Source of the DNA: an uncultured Muribaculaceae bacterium
GTDB lineage: Bacteria > Bacteroidota > Bacteroidia > Bacteroidales > Muribaculaceae
Length of the DNA: 56,111 bases
Direction: 5' to 3'
NCBI GenBank assembly: GCA_910585285.1
Contig: CAJUDL010000022.1
Location: forward strand, 1 to 56,111
Part shown: positions 34,156 to 42,889 of the stretch, piece by piece
Layout: each line of letters begins with the position of its first letter
Numbering within the stretch: the first letter of the stretch is position 1
Program-made: the position numbers and the translations under genes
The notes under the pieces: generated by a model
What the model was told of the DNA's origin: nothing
The model's input: only the letters and a program-made list of their open reading frames with translations
Database searches by the model: none

Positions 34156-35206
34156 TTTTTCGCTTTCCTTTGTCGAGGGAGATGTAAGCCATGGTGAAAA
34201 TGCCGAGGAGAATAAGCATTACAGTCTGTCCCGACCATTGAAGCATCGAGAAGGCTGTGCCGTCAGGAGTGCTTATGCCGTATATGGCAAGACCGAACAT
34301 CACTGCAATGTTCCAGGGACCAAGACCGCCATTGGAGGGAATCGCCATACCGATGGAACTTAACACAAACGCAACGAGACAAGGAGTGAGTCCGAATGCG
34401 AGTCCGGGCTGAGAACACAATTCGCGCGTAAATGGGAAAGCAAAGAATGCGACATACAGTTGAATATAATAACATCCCCAAATTGCAATCGAATATAACA
34501 GGAATGCCCATTTCCCCTTCATCTGGGTTACGACGGCAAAACCTTTCCAGGTCTCTTTTCCCCAATTCTCTATTTTCTTTACAGGACCGAAATTACTTCC
34601 CAGTCGAAAGATTGCCCATATAACAAGGCATCCTCCCACAACCGCAATCCAGAAGCGCGGAGATGATGCGGTTGCCAAAAGTCCCTGACCTACGGGATAT
34701 TTTGTAAGGAAGGCGTTGATGGCAGGGGTTGCGACAATGAATGCCAATATAGTGAGCAAAAGGACACAGATTGTGTCTGACAGACGGTCAGCGACCATAG
34801 AACCGAGCACTGTTGTGAACGGAGCTTTCTCACGACCCGCAATATAAGTGCACCTCCACACCTCTCCCAAACGGGGGAAGACAAGATTGAGGGCATAACA
34901 GCCAAAAATAGAACAGCAGAGTGCCATCACAGGGGCTTTGATTCCGAGACTGCGAAGCTGGATTCGCCATCGAAGAGCACGGAACACATGAGAAAGCACA
35001 CTGATGCCCATGGCACAAAGTATCCACCAATAGTCAACGCCATGACGGATAATATCCATCATTTCTGAGAAATTGACTTTTCGGAACATATAGCTGACCA
35101 ATATCACAGTCAACGCCAGGGGCAGAAGCCAGCGCACAAGATAACTCATTATCATACGCACTTTACTCTTCTTCACCCCTTTGTCTTTTATTTCCTTTTC
35201 GCTCAT
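34133..35206 (-). CDS. Flippase-like membrane protein (LPG synthase TM family)
   Basis: A 357-residue polytopic inner-membrane protein with about eight hydrophobic segments and the features of the lysylphosphatidylglycerol-synthase-TM / UPF0104 family: LRALRWRIQLRSLG after helix 2, FPRLGEVWRCTYI, and SSIGMAIPSNGGLGPWNIAVMFG in the C-terminal half. Relatives are thought to move lipids or lipid-linked sugars. The substrate is unknown. I prefer the ATG at 35206, since the ATG at 35224 is only 5 nt from the birA stop codon and adds MIKFAF before a hydrophilic stretch. Both are possible. The gene end lies in a heptamer repeat. Confidence 0.82.
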   Translation of the reverse strand: MSEKEIKDKGVKKSKVRMIMSYLVRWLLPLALTVILVSYMFRKVNFSEMMDIIRHGVDYWWILCAMGISVLSHVFRALRWRIQLRSLGIKAPVMALCCSIFGCYALNLVFPRLGEVWRCTYIAGREKAPFTTVLGSMVADRLSDTICVLLLTILAFIVATPAINAFLTKYPVGQGLLATASSPRFWIAVVGGCLVIWAIFRLGSNFGPVKKIENWGKETWKGFAVVTQMKGKWAFLLYSIAIWGCYYIQLYVAFFAFPFTRELCSQPGLAFGLTPCLVAFVLSSIGMAIPSNGGLGPWNIAVMFGLAIYGISTPDGTAFSMLQWSGQTVMLILLGIFTMAYISLDKGKRKNNVKCEM

Positions 35207-35229
35207 AAATGCAAATTTAATCAAAATCC

Positions 35230-35967
35230 TCAGGATAGCAAAAATTCAACCTCCTTGAAAGCATATTTCCTGACTTCGCCTGTCTCAGTGTTTTCAACTT
35301 CAAGAAATCCCAATGGCTCAACCCCCCGAATTATTCCCAGATAGGTTTGCCCTGAATCCCGATCGCGGAAGGGATAAGGCTTGCCATCAAAACGCCACAT
35401 GCTTTTCTGAAATTCATCATGGATATCCCTCCTGCCTTCAGCAGTGGATATTGCATCCAAGCGGCTTTCAAGTATCGAAACATATCTTTCCAGCAACGGT
35501 TCCAGAGAAAGCTCGGCACCTATCAGCTGAATCACAGACACCGGATTCGGAGCATCGCTGACAAATTCCCGCTGATTGATGTTGATGCCAACGCCGGCAA
35601 TAGTGCGGGAAAGATCGAACCCCATAACAGAATGCTCTATCAAGATCCCGCAGATCTTTTTATCGCCGACATAAATATCGTTGGGCCATTTCACAGTTGC
35701 TTCCAATCCTAATTCCGACAGCAGATCAGTCACGGCAAGAGCCACTGCCTCGCTTATCGCAAACTGATCGCGAGCCGCAAATCCCTGAGGTTTCCACATC
35801 ACGGAGAATGTAAGATTTTTATTGGGTTCCGATTCCCAAGAATTCCCTTTCTGCCCTCTCCCGGCTGTCTGCGCGCGAGTTGCCACAACAACCCCATTCG
35901 TATCAAGTGGGAGAGAACCAACATGGGTGTTGGTTGATTGGCATTCATCTATCCAGATTATATTCAT
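35230..35967 (-). CDS. birA: Biotin-protein ligase (mono-functional)
   Basis: A 245-residue cytoplasmic enzyme that makes biotinyl-AMP and transfers biotin to carboxylase carrier proteins. It shows the STNTHV start, the biotin-adenylate loop motif AGRGQKGNSW (residues about 35-44), KWPNDIYVGDKKICGILIE, and GVGININ. It lacks an N-terminal helix-turn-helix, so it is not a repressor. It starts 5 nt after the tsaE stop codon and leads into the flippase-like gene. Confidence 0.93.
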   Translation of the reverse strand: MNIIWIDECQSTNTHVGSLPLDTNGVVVATRAQTAGRGQKGNSWESEPNKNLTFSVMWKPQGFAARDQFAISEAVALAVTDLLSELGLEATVKWPNDIYVGDKKICGILIEHSVMGFDLSRTIAGVGININQREFVSDAPNPVSVIQLIGAELSLEPLLERYVSILESRLDAISTAEGRRDIHDEFQKSMWRFDGKPYPFRDRDSGQTYLGIIRGVEPLGFLEVENTETGEVRKYAFKEVEFLLS

Positions 35968-35972
35968 AGCGG

Positions 35973-36407
35973 CTAAGAAAAAGTTAGCATTCGTGAATTA
36001 TCGGGAAGAACCTCAATATTTACATCCACAATATCATCCGGAAGGAAATCCAGGGCGTTACCGGGCCATTCTATCAGGCACACCGCTCCTGAATCCCAAT
36101 AATCATCGAGTCCCATATCCAGCAGTTCCTCCGCTGTTTCTACCCTGTAGAAATCAAAGTGATAGATACGGTCAGAACCGGCAGATGCGACAGCATCCGG
36201 CGCAACGGCATACTCATTCACAATGCTGAAAGTAGGACTTGATGCCTCGTCAACTGAGCCAAGCTCCTCACAAAGCGCAGAAATGAAAGTGGTTTTCCCT
36301 CCACCCATAGGAGCATGAAAAGCGAAGTGCCGCCGATCTCCCATTGTTTCCACAAATTCCTTCGCTGCGCGTGGAAGATCTTCAATATTTTGAATTTTAA
36401 TATTCAT
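35973..36407 (-). CDS. tsaE: tRNA threonylcarbamoyladenosine ATPase TsaE
   Basis: A 144-residue P-loop ATPase that works with TsaB, TsaC and TsaD in making t6A37 of ANN-decoding tRNAs. It has the Walker A APMGGGKTTF (residues about 32-41), the switch-like SSPTFSIVNEY, and HFDFYRVETAEELLDMGLDDY. The length is normal. It is the first gene of the minus-strand run and is divergent from carboxynorspermidine synthase. Confidence 0.93.
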   Translation of the reverse strand: MNIKIQNIEDLPRAAKEFVETMGDRRHFAFHAPMGGGKTTFISALCEELGSVDEASSPTFSIVNEYAVAPDAVASAGSDRIYHFDFYRVETAEELLDMGLDDYWDSGAVCLIEWPGNALDFLPDDIVDVNIEVLPDNSRMLTFS

Positions 36408-36444
36408 TATACCAAATTTTACGCGAAGTTAATCATTTATTTAT

Positions 36445-36452
36445 TATATTTG
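36445..36452 (+). promoter_or_regulatory. -7 box for carboxynorspermidine synthase
   Basis: TATATTTG fits TAnnTTTG and lies 30 nt before the ATG. No clear -33 TTTG is seen at the expected distance. Confidence 0.5.
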
Positions 36453-36481
36453 CACCAAACATATCAAGTAAATTAGAAAAA

Positions 36482-37678
36482 ATGGGAAAAGTCCTTATAA
36501 TCGGTGCAGGAGGTGTCGGCACAGTCGTTGCCCATAAATGCGCCCAGAATCCGGAAGTATTTAACGAAATCGTATTGGCTTCCCGCACAAAGTCGAAATG
36601 CGACAAGATCGCTGCCGAAATCGGAGCCAAGAACATTGTAACTGATCGCGTTGACGCAGACTCTGTTGAAGAACTGGTAGAGCTTTTCAACCGTCATCAT
36701 CCAGACATCTGTATCAATGTTGCCCTCCCCTATCAGGATCTTACCATCATGGAGGCTTGTCTGAAATGCGGAGTCAACTATCTTGACACCGCCAACTACG
36801 AGCCCAAGGATGAGGCTCATTTCGAATATTCATGGCAGTGGGCATATCGCAAACGTTTTGAAGAGGCAGGTCTGACCGCCATTCTTGGTTGCGGTTTCGA
36901 TCCCGGAGTGTCGGCAGTATTCGTGGCATACGCAGCCAAACATCATTTCTCAGAGATGCGTTATCTCGACATCGTAGACTGCAACGCCGGAAACCATGGC
37001 AAAGCTTTCGCCACCAACTTCAATCCGGAAATCAATATCCGCGAGATCACCCAGAAAGGGAAATACTGGGAAGATGGCAAATGGGTCGAGACCGAGAATC
37101 TCGAAATCCACAAGCCGCTCAACTATCCCAACATCGGTGAGCGCGAATCATATCTGCTTTATCACGAAGAGCTCGAAAGTCTCGTGCAGAATTTCCCGTC
37201 AATCCGCCGTGCACGTTTCTGGATGACATTCGGACAGGAATATCTCACACACCTCCGTGTGATTCAAGACATAGGCATGGCTCGCATCGATCCGGTGATG
37301 TACAACGGACAGGAGATCGTGCCCATTCAGTTCCTCAAAGCCGTGCTCCCCGACCCCGGATCGCTTGGAGAGAACTATACCGGCGAGACATCAATCGGCT
37401 GCCGTATAAGCGGTCTTGACAAAGAAGGCAACGATTCCACATATTATATCTACAACAACTGCTCACACCAGGATGCATACAAAGAAACAGGCGCACAGGC
37501 TGTAAGCTACACCACCGGAGTTCCCGCAATGGTAGGCGCGTATATGTTCCTCACCGGGAAATGGGTGATGCCGGGTGTGCACAATGTAGAGGAATTCGAT
37601 CCGGATCCATTCCTTGAGAAACTTGCCAAATCAGGACTTCCCTGGCACGTGATCATCAACGAAGATCTTGAATTTTAA
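36482..37678 (+). CDS. Carboxynorspermidine synthase
   Basis: A 398-residue NADPH-dependent enzyme of the saccharopine dehydrogenase family. It condenses aspartate semialdehyde with a diamine to give carboxy(nor)spermidine, the polyamine route used by gut Bacteroidales. The N-terminal Rossmann motif is GAGGVGTVVAHKC. Further features are CINVALPYQDLTIMEAC, NYLDTANYEP and GCGFDPGVSAVFVAYA, which separate this clade from true saccharopine dehydrogenases. The partner carboxynorspermidine decarboxylase is not in the window. The stop codon is the first part of a TTTAATG repeat. Confidence 0.88.
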   Translation: MGKVLIIGAGGVGTVVAHKCAQNPEVFNEIVLASRTKSKCDKIAAEIGAKNIVTDRVDADSVEELVELFNRHHPDICINVALPYQDLTIMEACLKCGVNYLDTANYEPKDEAHFEYSWQWAYRKRFEEAGLTAILGCGFDPGVSAVFVAYAAKHHFSEMRYLDIVDCNAGNHGKAFATNFNPEINIREITQKGKYWEDGKWVETENLEIHKPLNYPNIGERESYLLYHEELESLVQNFPSIRRARFWMTFGQEYLTHLRVIQDIGMARIDPVMYNGQEIVPIQFLKAVLPDPGSLGENYTGETSIGCRISGLDKEGNDSTYYIYNNCSHQDAYKETGAQAVSYTTGVPAMVGAYMFLTGKWVMPGVHNVEEFDPDPFLEKLAKSGLPWHVIINEDLEF

Positions 37679-37742
37679 TGTTTAATTTGAAATGTGAAAT
37701 GTTCGAGACAAAATTAAACATTACACATTAAACATTAATTAA
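37677..37742. repeat. Heptamer inverted repeat between CASDH and GH31
   Basis: Left arm TAATGTTTAATT/GAAATGTGAAATG and right arm ATTAAACATTACACATTAAAC flank the loop TTCGAGACAAA, which is the exact complement of the loop in the psd-pssA spacer. The left arm contains the upstream gene's stop codon and the right arm ends 5 nt before the GH31 start. Confidence 0.8.
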
Positions 37743-37746
37743 AACC

Positions 37747-40128
37747 ATGAACGGAAGAATAGTATCAATAGCGGCGGCAGGGGGAATCCTTGCCGCCTCG
37801 TCTATGGCGCTGACCATAAACTCAGATGCGCCGGTCAGCCGCGACGGCGACACGTATCTTATCAAAACAAGGAAAACAACCGTGGCGGTGACACCTGTCA
37901 CCAACGACATTTTCCGCGTCACCACCATCCCTGCCGGAAAAACGGAACTGACCATTCCCAAATCACAGTCCGCGATCCTCTCTCCTGGGGCAAATGAAGT
38001 AAGTTCATTCGTTTCTCCGGATGAATTTACCCTGGTAAGCCCCACGACTGTGGTCAAGGTGAATCGTAAAAGCGGGAAAACCATATTCACTAACCTTGCA
38101 GGCGACACTCTCCTATCTGAAGCATCCGGTGTCAGCAACGCAGGAGTTGTGAAGCGTGCATCCTTCTCTCCAAACGGGAAAGAGAACTATTATGGTGCGG
38201 GGGAGCGTGGACATTCATTGCGTCTCAACGGGGATACACTGGTTATGTTCAACCGCCAGAACTATGGTTACACAGCCGGAGATCCACGCATTTCGCAGAT
38301 GGGTATCACTGTGCCATATTTCGCTTCGGACAAGGGTTACGGCATCCTTTTCGATGATTACAACGCCTCTTCGCTCCATCTCGGCGATTCAATCGTCTAC
38401 ACATCGGAAACTCCAAAACCACTTTCCTATTATTTCATCAACGGCAGCGGCTCACTTTCGGGCACGACATCAAACTATACTCTCCTGACCGGACGCCAGG
38501 ACCTACCTCCATTCTGGGCATTGGGATATATAACCTCCAAATATGGTTACCACAATGAGAAAGAGGCGCTTGGTGCAGTGGATTCCTTAAAGACCCGGGG
38601 CTATTCCCTTGACGGTATCATCTTCGACCTTTATTGGTATGGAGTGGAGACAGACATGGGGAAACTTGCCTGGGACCCCAAGCAGTTCCCCAGCCATCGG
38701 GCAATGCTAGACTCTCTGAACGCCATGGGTGTAAACACTATCTTGATTTCCCAACCTTACATAAACAAGAAAGGTGCAATTGATAATTACAATACCCTTG
38801 ATTCCAAACGTATGCTTGCCCGCGATTCCAGAGGGAAGACACACGATGTGACCACTTGGGTAGGTGATGCCGGAATGTTCGACATCTCGAATCCGGACAC
38901 CAGAGAATGGCTTTGGAACCGTCTACGTTCCCTCACAGCCGAGGGTCTTGCGGGATGGTGGGGAGATCTCGGAGAGCCGGAGGTGCACCCTCTCTCGATC
39001 GTTCATGCCAATGGAGAGACAGCTTCTCAATATCACAATGTCTACGGCAACGAATGGAGTCGTCTAATCTACGAAGGATTGAGAAAGGATTTCCCTGACA
39101 TGCGTCCCGTCCTCCTGATGCGCGGCGGCACTGCCGGACTGCAACGCTATTCCGTGTTCCCCTGGACTACGGACGTTTCGCGCTCATGGGGAGGTTTGCA
39201 ACCTCAGGTCAATCTGATGCTTAATTCCGGTTTGTCGGGTTTGGGATATATGAGTTCCGATATAGGAGGCTTTGCCGTTGATCCGAGTCATCCTTATGAT
39301 CCGGAGCTATATGTGCGCTGGCTTGAAATGGGCACCTTTACTCCGGTGCTCCGCACTCACGCGCAATATAAGCCGGAACCTTACCACTATCCTGCACAGG
39401 AAGAGATTACCAAACGTTTCATAAAGATGCGTTATGAATGGCTGCCTTATAACTATACGCTTGCTTACGAGAACGCGGCAAAGGGATTGCCTCTCGCCCG
39501 TCCGCTCAATTTCGATGGAGATGACAACGGCGACCGCTATGCGAACGTTCAGGATGAATATCTCTGGGGAAGCGAAGTGTTAGTAGCGCCGGTGATGCAG
39601 AAAGGTGCGCGCTCTCGCAAGGTGTTTTTCCCACGCGGAGAGTGGATCAACTGGAACAATCCGCGTCTACGCTATAATGGAGGCGCTACTGCAACGGTTG
39701 CTGCTCCTCTCGGCACGCTCCCACTCTTTGTCAAGGCTGGAAGTTTCATACCTCAGTACATGCAACCGATAAGCAACGTAAAGGAATATGATCCGGCGAA
39801 ACTCACGGTGAAATATTTCCCGACCGACAAAGAAACATCATATACACTTTTCGAAGATGACCGTAAAAATCCCGAATCTCTCTCCAAAGGTGCATATCGT
39901 CTCGTCACATTCAAGGGATGGAGAAACAAAGGGGAAACAAATGTCATCATAAGATCCAACGGGGAATACGAAGGAATGCCTAAAACACAGACCATCTCAC
40001 TGGAGATTGTCGGCGTAAAGGCACCCAAGAAAGTAACCGGTGGAGAATGGAAATACGACCCTAAGACTCAGACTCTTCGCGTAGAGGTTGCTTTTTGCGG
40101 CGAGGACGCTTACGTATCGGTGGTTTAG
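37747..40128 (+). CDS. GH31 family alpha-glycosidase
   Basis: A 793-residue exported enzyme with a signal peptide (MNGRIVSIAAAGGILAASSMA). N-terminal beta-sandwich (residues about 25-255), (beta/alpha)8 catalytic domain (about 255-590), proximal and distal C-terminal beta domains (DUF5110-like at the end). The likely nucleophile is Asp407 in GWWGDLGEPE and the likely acid/base is Asp476 in FPWTTDVSRSW. GH31 includes alpha-glucosidases, xylosidases and galactosidases acting with retention. GWWGDLGEPE fits the unusual W-x-D-x-x-E pattern of some Bacteroidetes members, and the substrate is open. Its last 68 nt overlap the 3' end of the convergent lpxB. Confidence 0.9.
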   Translation: MNGRIVSIAAAGGILAASSMALTINSDAPVSRDGDTYLIKTRKTTVAVTPVTNDIFRVTTIPAGKTELTIPKSQSAILSPGANEVSSFVSPDEFTLVSPTTVVKVNRKSGKTIFTNLAGDTLLSEASGVSNAGVVKRASFSPNGKENYYGAGERGHSLRLNGDTLVMFNRQNYGYTAGDPRISQMGITVPYFASDKGYGILFDDYNASSLHLGDSIVYTSETPKPLSYYFINGSGSLSGTTSNYTLLTGRQDLPPFWALGYITSKYGYHNEKEALGAVDSLKTRGYSLDGIIFDLYWYGVETDMGKLAWDPKQFPSHRAMLDSLNAMGVNTILISQPYINKKGAIDNYNTLDSKRMLARDSRGKTHDVTTWVGDAGMFDISNPDTREWLWNRLRSLTAEGLAGWWGDLGEPEVHPLSIVHANGETASQYHNVYGNEWSRLIYEGLRKDFPDMRPVLLMRGGTAGLQRYSVFPWTTDVSRSWGGLQPQVNLMLNSGLSGLGYMSSDIGGFAVDPSHPYDPELYVRWLEMGTFTPVLRTHAQYKPEPYHYPAQEEITKRFIKMRYEWLPYNYTLAYENAAKGLPLARPLNFDGDDNGDRYANVQDEYLWGSEVLVAPVMQKGARSRKVFFPRGEWINWNNPRLRYNGGATATVAAPLGTLPLFVKAGSFIPQYMQPISNVKEYDPAKLTVKYFPTDKETSYTLFEDDRKNPESLSKGAYRLVTFKGWRNKGETNVIIRSNGEYEGMPKTQTISLEIVGVKAPKKVTGGEWKYDPKTQTLRVEVAFCGEDAYVSVV

Positions 40129-41290
40129 GAGCATCCTCTGCAGGAGTCTCTGATTCCACCACACCCAAAGAATCAGTGATAAGCTCGGCAACATACTCCG
40201 AAGCAACGGAGTTGCCGAGCTTTCTTTGCATCGTGCGGTAACCGGCAATCTGCCATTCGCGACGTGGCGAAGGCTGCAGGATGGGAGAAAGTTCACGGGA
40301 TATTGATTCCACAGTGCAGTTATGCACAAGGAGTTCCGGAACAATACTGTTGCCCACAATCAGATTCGGAAGAGACACATACTTCACTTTAAGCAGCTTC
40401 TCCATGATCTTGTAGGATAACTTTACGCCGTTGGCGCGATAGACCACCACCTGTGGAGTGCCGATGAGCGCGGTCTCGAGAGTTGCAGTGCCGGATGTCA
40501 CTATTGCAGCCTGAGAATATTTCAGCAACGTGTGAGTTGAACCGAACACTACCTTCAGTCCCGGATCCTGAGCTATCTCTCGATAGAATTTCTCAGGCAC
40601 CGCAGGCGCCGCACCTACCACATACTGAAAATCGGGGAAACGCTTTGCGGCAGCGATCATGAGTGGCAGATTGTTGCGAATTTCTCCCCTACGGGAACCG
40701 GGCAACAACGCTATTATCGGACGCGGATCATCAAGTCCCTGACGCTCCATGAAATGTTTTTTTGGCGGAATGTGTCCGATGCTGTAGGCAATCTCCTGCA
40801 CCGACGGGTTGCCGACATAGGTCACATCATAATTATGTTTTTTGAAGAAACCGACCTCAAAAGGAAGAATCGAATACATCCTGTCGACATATTTCTTGAT
40901 TTTCTTTACACGCCATTCCTTCCATGCCCATACTTTGGGCGAAATGAAATAATGAACCGGAATGTGAAGCCCGTGTGCATATTTTGCCAACTTAAGATTG
41001 AAGCCCGGATAATCCACAAGAACAAGAGCATCCGGGCGGAAATCACGCAGCAAAGACTTTGCCTGCTTGAGATTACGCAGAATCACAGGAAGTTTACGCA
41101 AAACTTCGCTGAATCCCATCACATTCATCTGATCATAATGAAGATCAGGAGCATGATCGGCAGCCTTTGCCATAAGATCTCCGCCAAAGAAATGGATCTC
41201 AGCGGCTTTGTCTATATTCTTTATGGATTTTATAACGTTCGCGGCATGGAGGTCTCCGGATGCCTCGCCCGCAATTATCACATATTTCAT
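40061..41290 (-). CDS. lpxB: Lipid-A-disaccharide synthase
   Basis: A 409-residue peripheral membrane glycosyltransferase (GT19) that joins UDP-diacylglucosamine to lipid X in lipid A synthesis. Motifs include IAGEASGDLHAANVI at the N-terminus, MNVMGFSEVLRKLP, VDYPGFNLKLAKYA, YFISPKVWAWKEWRVKKIKK, and LPGSRRGEIRNNLP, followed by the donor-site region VTSGTATLETALIGTPQVVVYR. The C-terminus is about 25 residues longer than usual, with a basic tail (PPIRKRPRRKKQPLREESES) encoded opposite the end of the GH31 gene. Divergent from the lipoprotein gene at 41368. Confidence 0.95.
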   Translation of the reverse strand: MKYVIIAGEASGDLHAANVIKSIKNIDKAAEIHFFGGDLMAKAADHAPDLHYDQMNVMGFSEVLRKLPVILRNLKQAKSLLRDFRPDALVLVDYPGFNLKLAKYAHGLHIPVHYFISPKVWAWKEWRVKKIKKYVDRMYSILPFEVGFFKKHNYDVTYVGNPSVQEIAYSIGHIPPKKHFMERQGLDDPRPIIALLPGSRRGEIRNNLPLMIAAAKRFPDFQYVVGAAPAVPEKFYREIAQDPGLKVVFGSTHTLLKYSQAAIVTSGTATLETALIGTPQVVVYRANGVKLSYKIMEKLLKVKYVSLPNLIVGNSIVPELLVHNCTVESISRELSPILQPSPRREWQIAGYRTMQRKLGNSVASEYVAELITDSLGVVESETPAEDAPKPPIRKRPRRKKQPLREESES

Positions 41291-41367
41291 GGGTTATTTC
41301 TTTATTAGATGCTGCCTCGCGGCGGTTTTCTATAATATCAACGATGTTGAGGCGTTTTTAATATATT

Positions 41368-42816
41368 ATGAGGAAAGCTTTCTTAATTCTTATGACAATG
41401 GTCGGGTGGATTGGTTTAATCGCCACCTCTTGCATCAGCGATGCCGTGTCCACATCACCGACCGATATACTCACTTTTTCACGCGACACCGTGAATTTCG
41501 ATACCGTCTTCACAGATCTCGGCACCCCCACGGCGCGACTTGTTGTTGCCAATCGTGCTAAAAAGGGGATTGTGATCTCATCCATACGGCTGAAGAATCC
41601 CGATTCCAATTTCCAGATAAACGTTGACGGGGTGAGCGGAAAGACCTTCCACGATGTGGAAATATGGAAAGAGGATTCCATCTTCATGTTTATCGAATGC
41701 TTCATTCCCGAAACTGCGGGGAATGAGCCTTATCTGGTGGAGGATGAGATTGAGTTCGTGACCAACGGAGTGACGCAGACCGTGCTGCTCGAGGCATACG
41801 GACAGAACGTGACTCGCCTCAAAGCGAAAAGAATAACTGAAGACACCCGGTTGACCGCCGAACGGCCGTATATTGTGTTCGATTCTTTGGTTGTCGATAA
41901 AAACGCCACGCTGAGAATCGACCCGGACGTGCGAATGCTTTTCCATGACGGAGCCTCACTTATAGTGCACGGCAGAATAGAAGCAACCGGAGAACCGGGG
42001 AAACTCATACAGATGCGCGGAGACAGACTCGACAATGTCCTCCCCAATGTAGGATACGACATTCTTGCCGGACAATGGGAGGGTATAAGAATCTCCCGGG
42101 AATCGTTCAACAACCGGCTCGAATACGTTGACATGCGTTCTACCACAGATGGCTTGCGCATTGACTCATGCGGAGACACCTCCACGTTAAAACTCTTTCT
42201 GCGCAATTCATGGCTCCACAACTCACAGGGACATGTGCTGGAATCCAAATACTCTGCAGTCAAGGCCTACGGCGTATGTTTCTCTGAAGCGGCCGATGCC
42301 GTGGTGAGCCTTCACGGAGGTGTCAACGATTTCATCCAATGCACAATCGCCAACAATTATCTCTTCTCGGCAATCAGCGAACCCTTGCTTTGCCTGTATC
42401 ATTGCCTTCCCAAGCATCTGGAAGACAATAAAGGGAACCCTAATCCCCTTATGGCGGCAAAGTTTGAGAATTCAATCATCTACGGGCTCTCCAAGGATAT
42501 AAACGAGGGTGACCTGAAGGATTCCAACGTGTTTTTCCGCAACGCATCTTTCAAATCCACCGGCAACGACGATGACAACTTCATCGAATGCCTTTGGGAT
42601 TGCGACCCGCTCTTCCTCACCGACCGTCCGCGATATTATTTCAATTATCACGTTCAGCCCGATTCACCGGTAATCGGTAAGGGCAATCCGTCACTCGACC
42701 CAACCGATGTCTCCACGGATATGGACGGAGACAACCGTTTCGAGGGACAGCCCGACGGCGCTCCGATCCTCGGAGCATACGCCAAACCGGGAATTATCGA
42801 GAAGGGAGAGAAGTAA
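41368..42816 (+). CDS. Lipoprotein with beta-helix-like repeat domain
   Basis: A 482-residue lipoprotein (lipobox LIATSC, Cys22). Residues about 30-145 form an immunoglobulin-like beta domain (FDTVFTDLGTPTARLVVANRAKKGIVISSI). Residues about 160-440 look like a right-handed parallel beta-helix (NATLRIDPDVRMLFHDGASLIVHGRIEA, GVNDFIQCTIANNYLFS, AAKFENSIIYGLSKD). The C-terminus DMDGDNRFEGQPDGAPILGAY is common to beta-helix surface proteins. It is conserved in style across Bacteroidetes, and the function is unknown. Envelope location is inferred. Confidence 0.8.
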   Translation: MRKAFLILMTMVGWIGLIATSCISDAVSTSPTDILTFSRDTVNFDTVFTDLGTPTARLVVANRAKKGIVISSIRLKNPDSNFQINVDGVSGKTFHDVEIWKEDSIFMFIECFIPETAGNEPYLVEDEIEFVTNGVTQTVLLEAYGQNVTRLKAKRITEDTRLTAERPYIVFDSLVVDKNATLRIDPDVRMLFHDGASLIVHGRIEATGEPGKLIQMRGDRLDNVLPNVGYDILAGQWEGIRISRESFNNRLEYVDMRSTTDGLRIDSCGDTSTLKLFLRNSWLHNSQGHVLESKYSAVKAYGVCFSEAADAVVSLHGGVNDFIQCTIANNYLFSAISEPLLCLYHCLPKHLEDNKGNPNPLMAAKFENSIIYGLSKDINEGDLKDSNVFFRNASFKSTGNDDDNFIECLWDCDPLFLTDRPRYYFNYHVQPDSPVIGKGNPSLDPTDVSTDMDGDNRFEGQPDGAPILGAYAKPGIIEKGEK

Positions 42817-42820
42817 TATC

Positions 42821-42851
42821 TTGGGATTTGGGAATATTTTTGTTAATTTTG
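42821..42851 (+). promoter_or_regulatory. Putative promoter for metG
   Basis: A TTG (42821-42823) lies 20 bp upstream of TAATTTTG (42844-42851). The leader would be about 32 nt. Confidence 0.55.
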
Positions 42852-42889
42852 CAAATTATTAAGGTTAAGACAAAAAGATTTACAGACAT

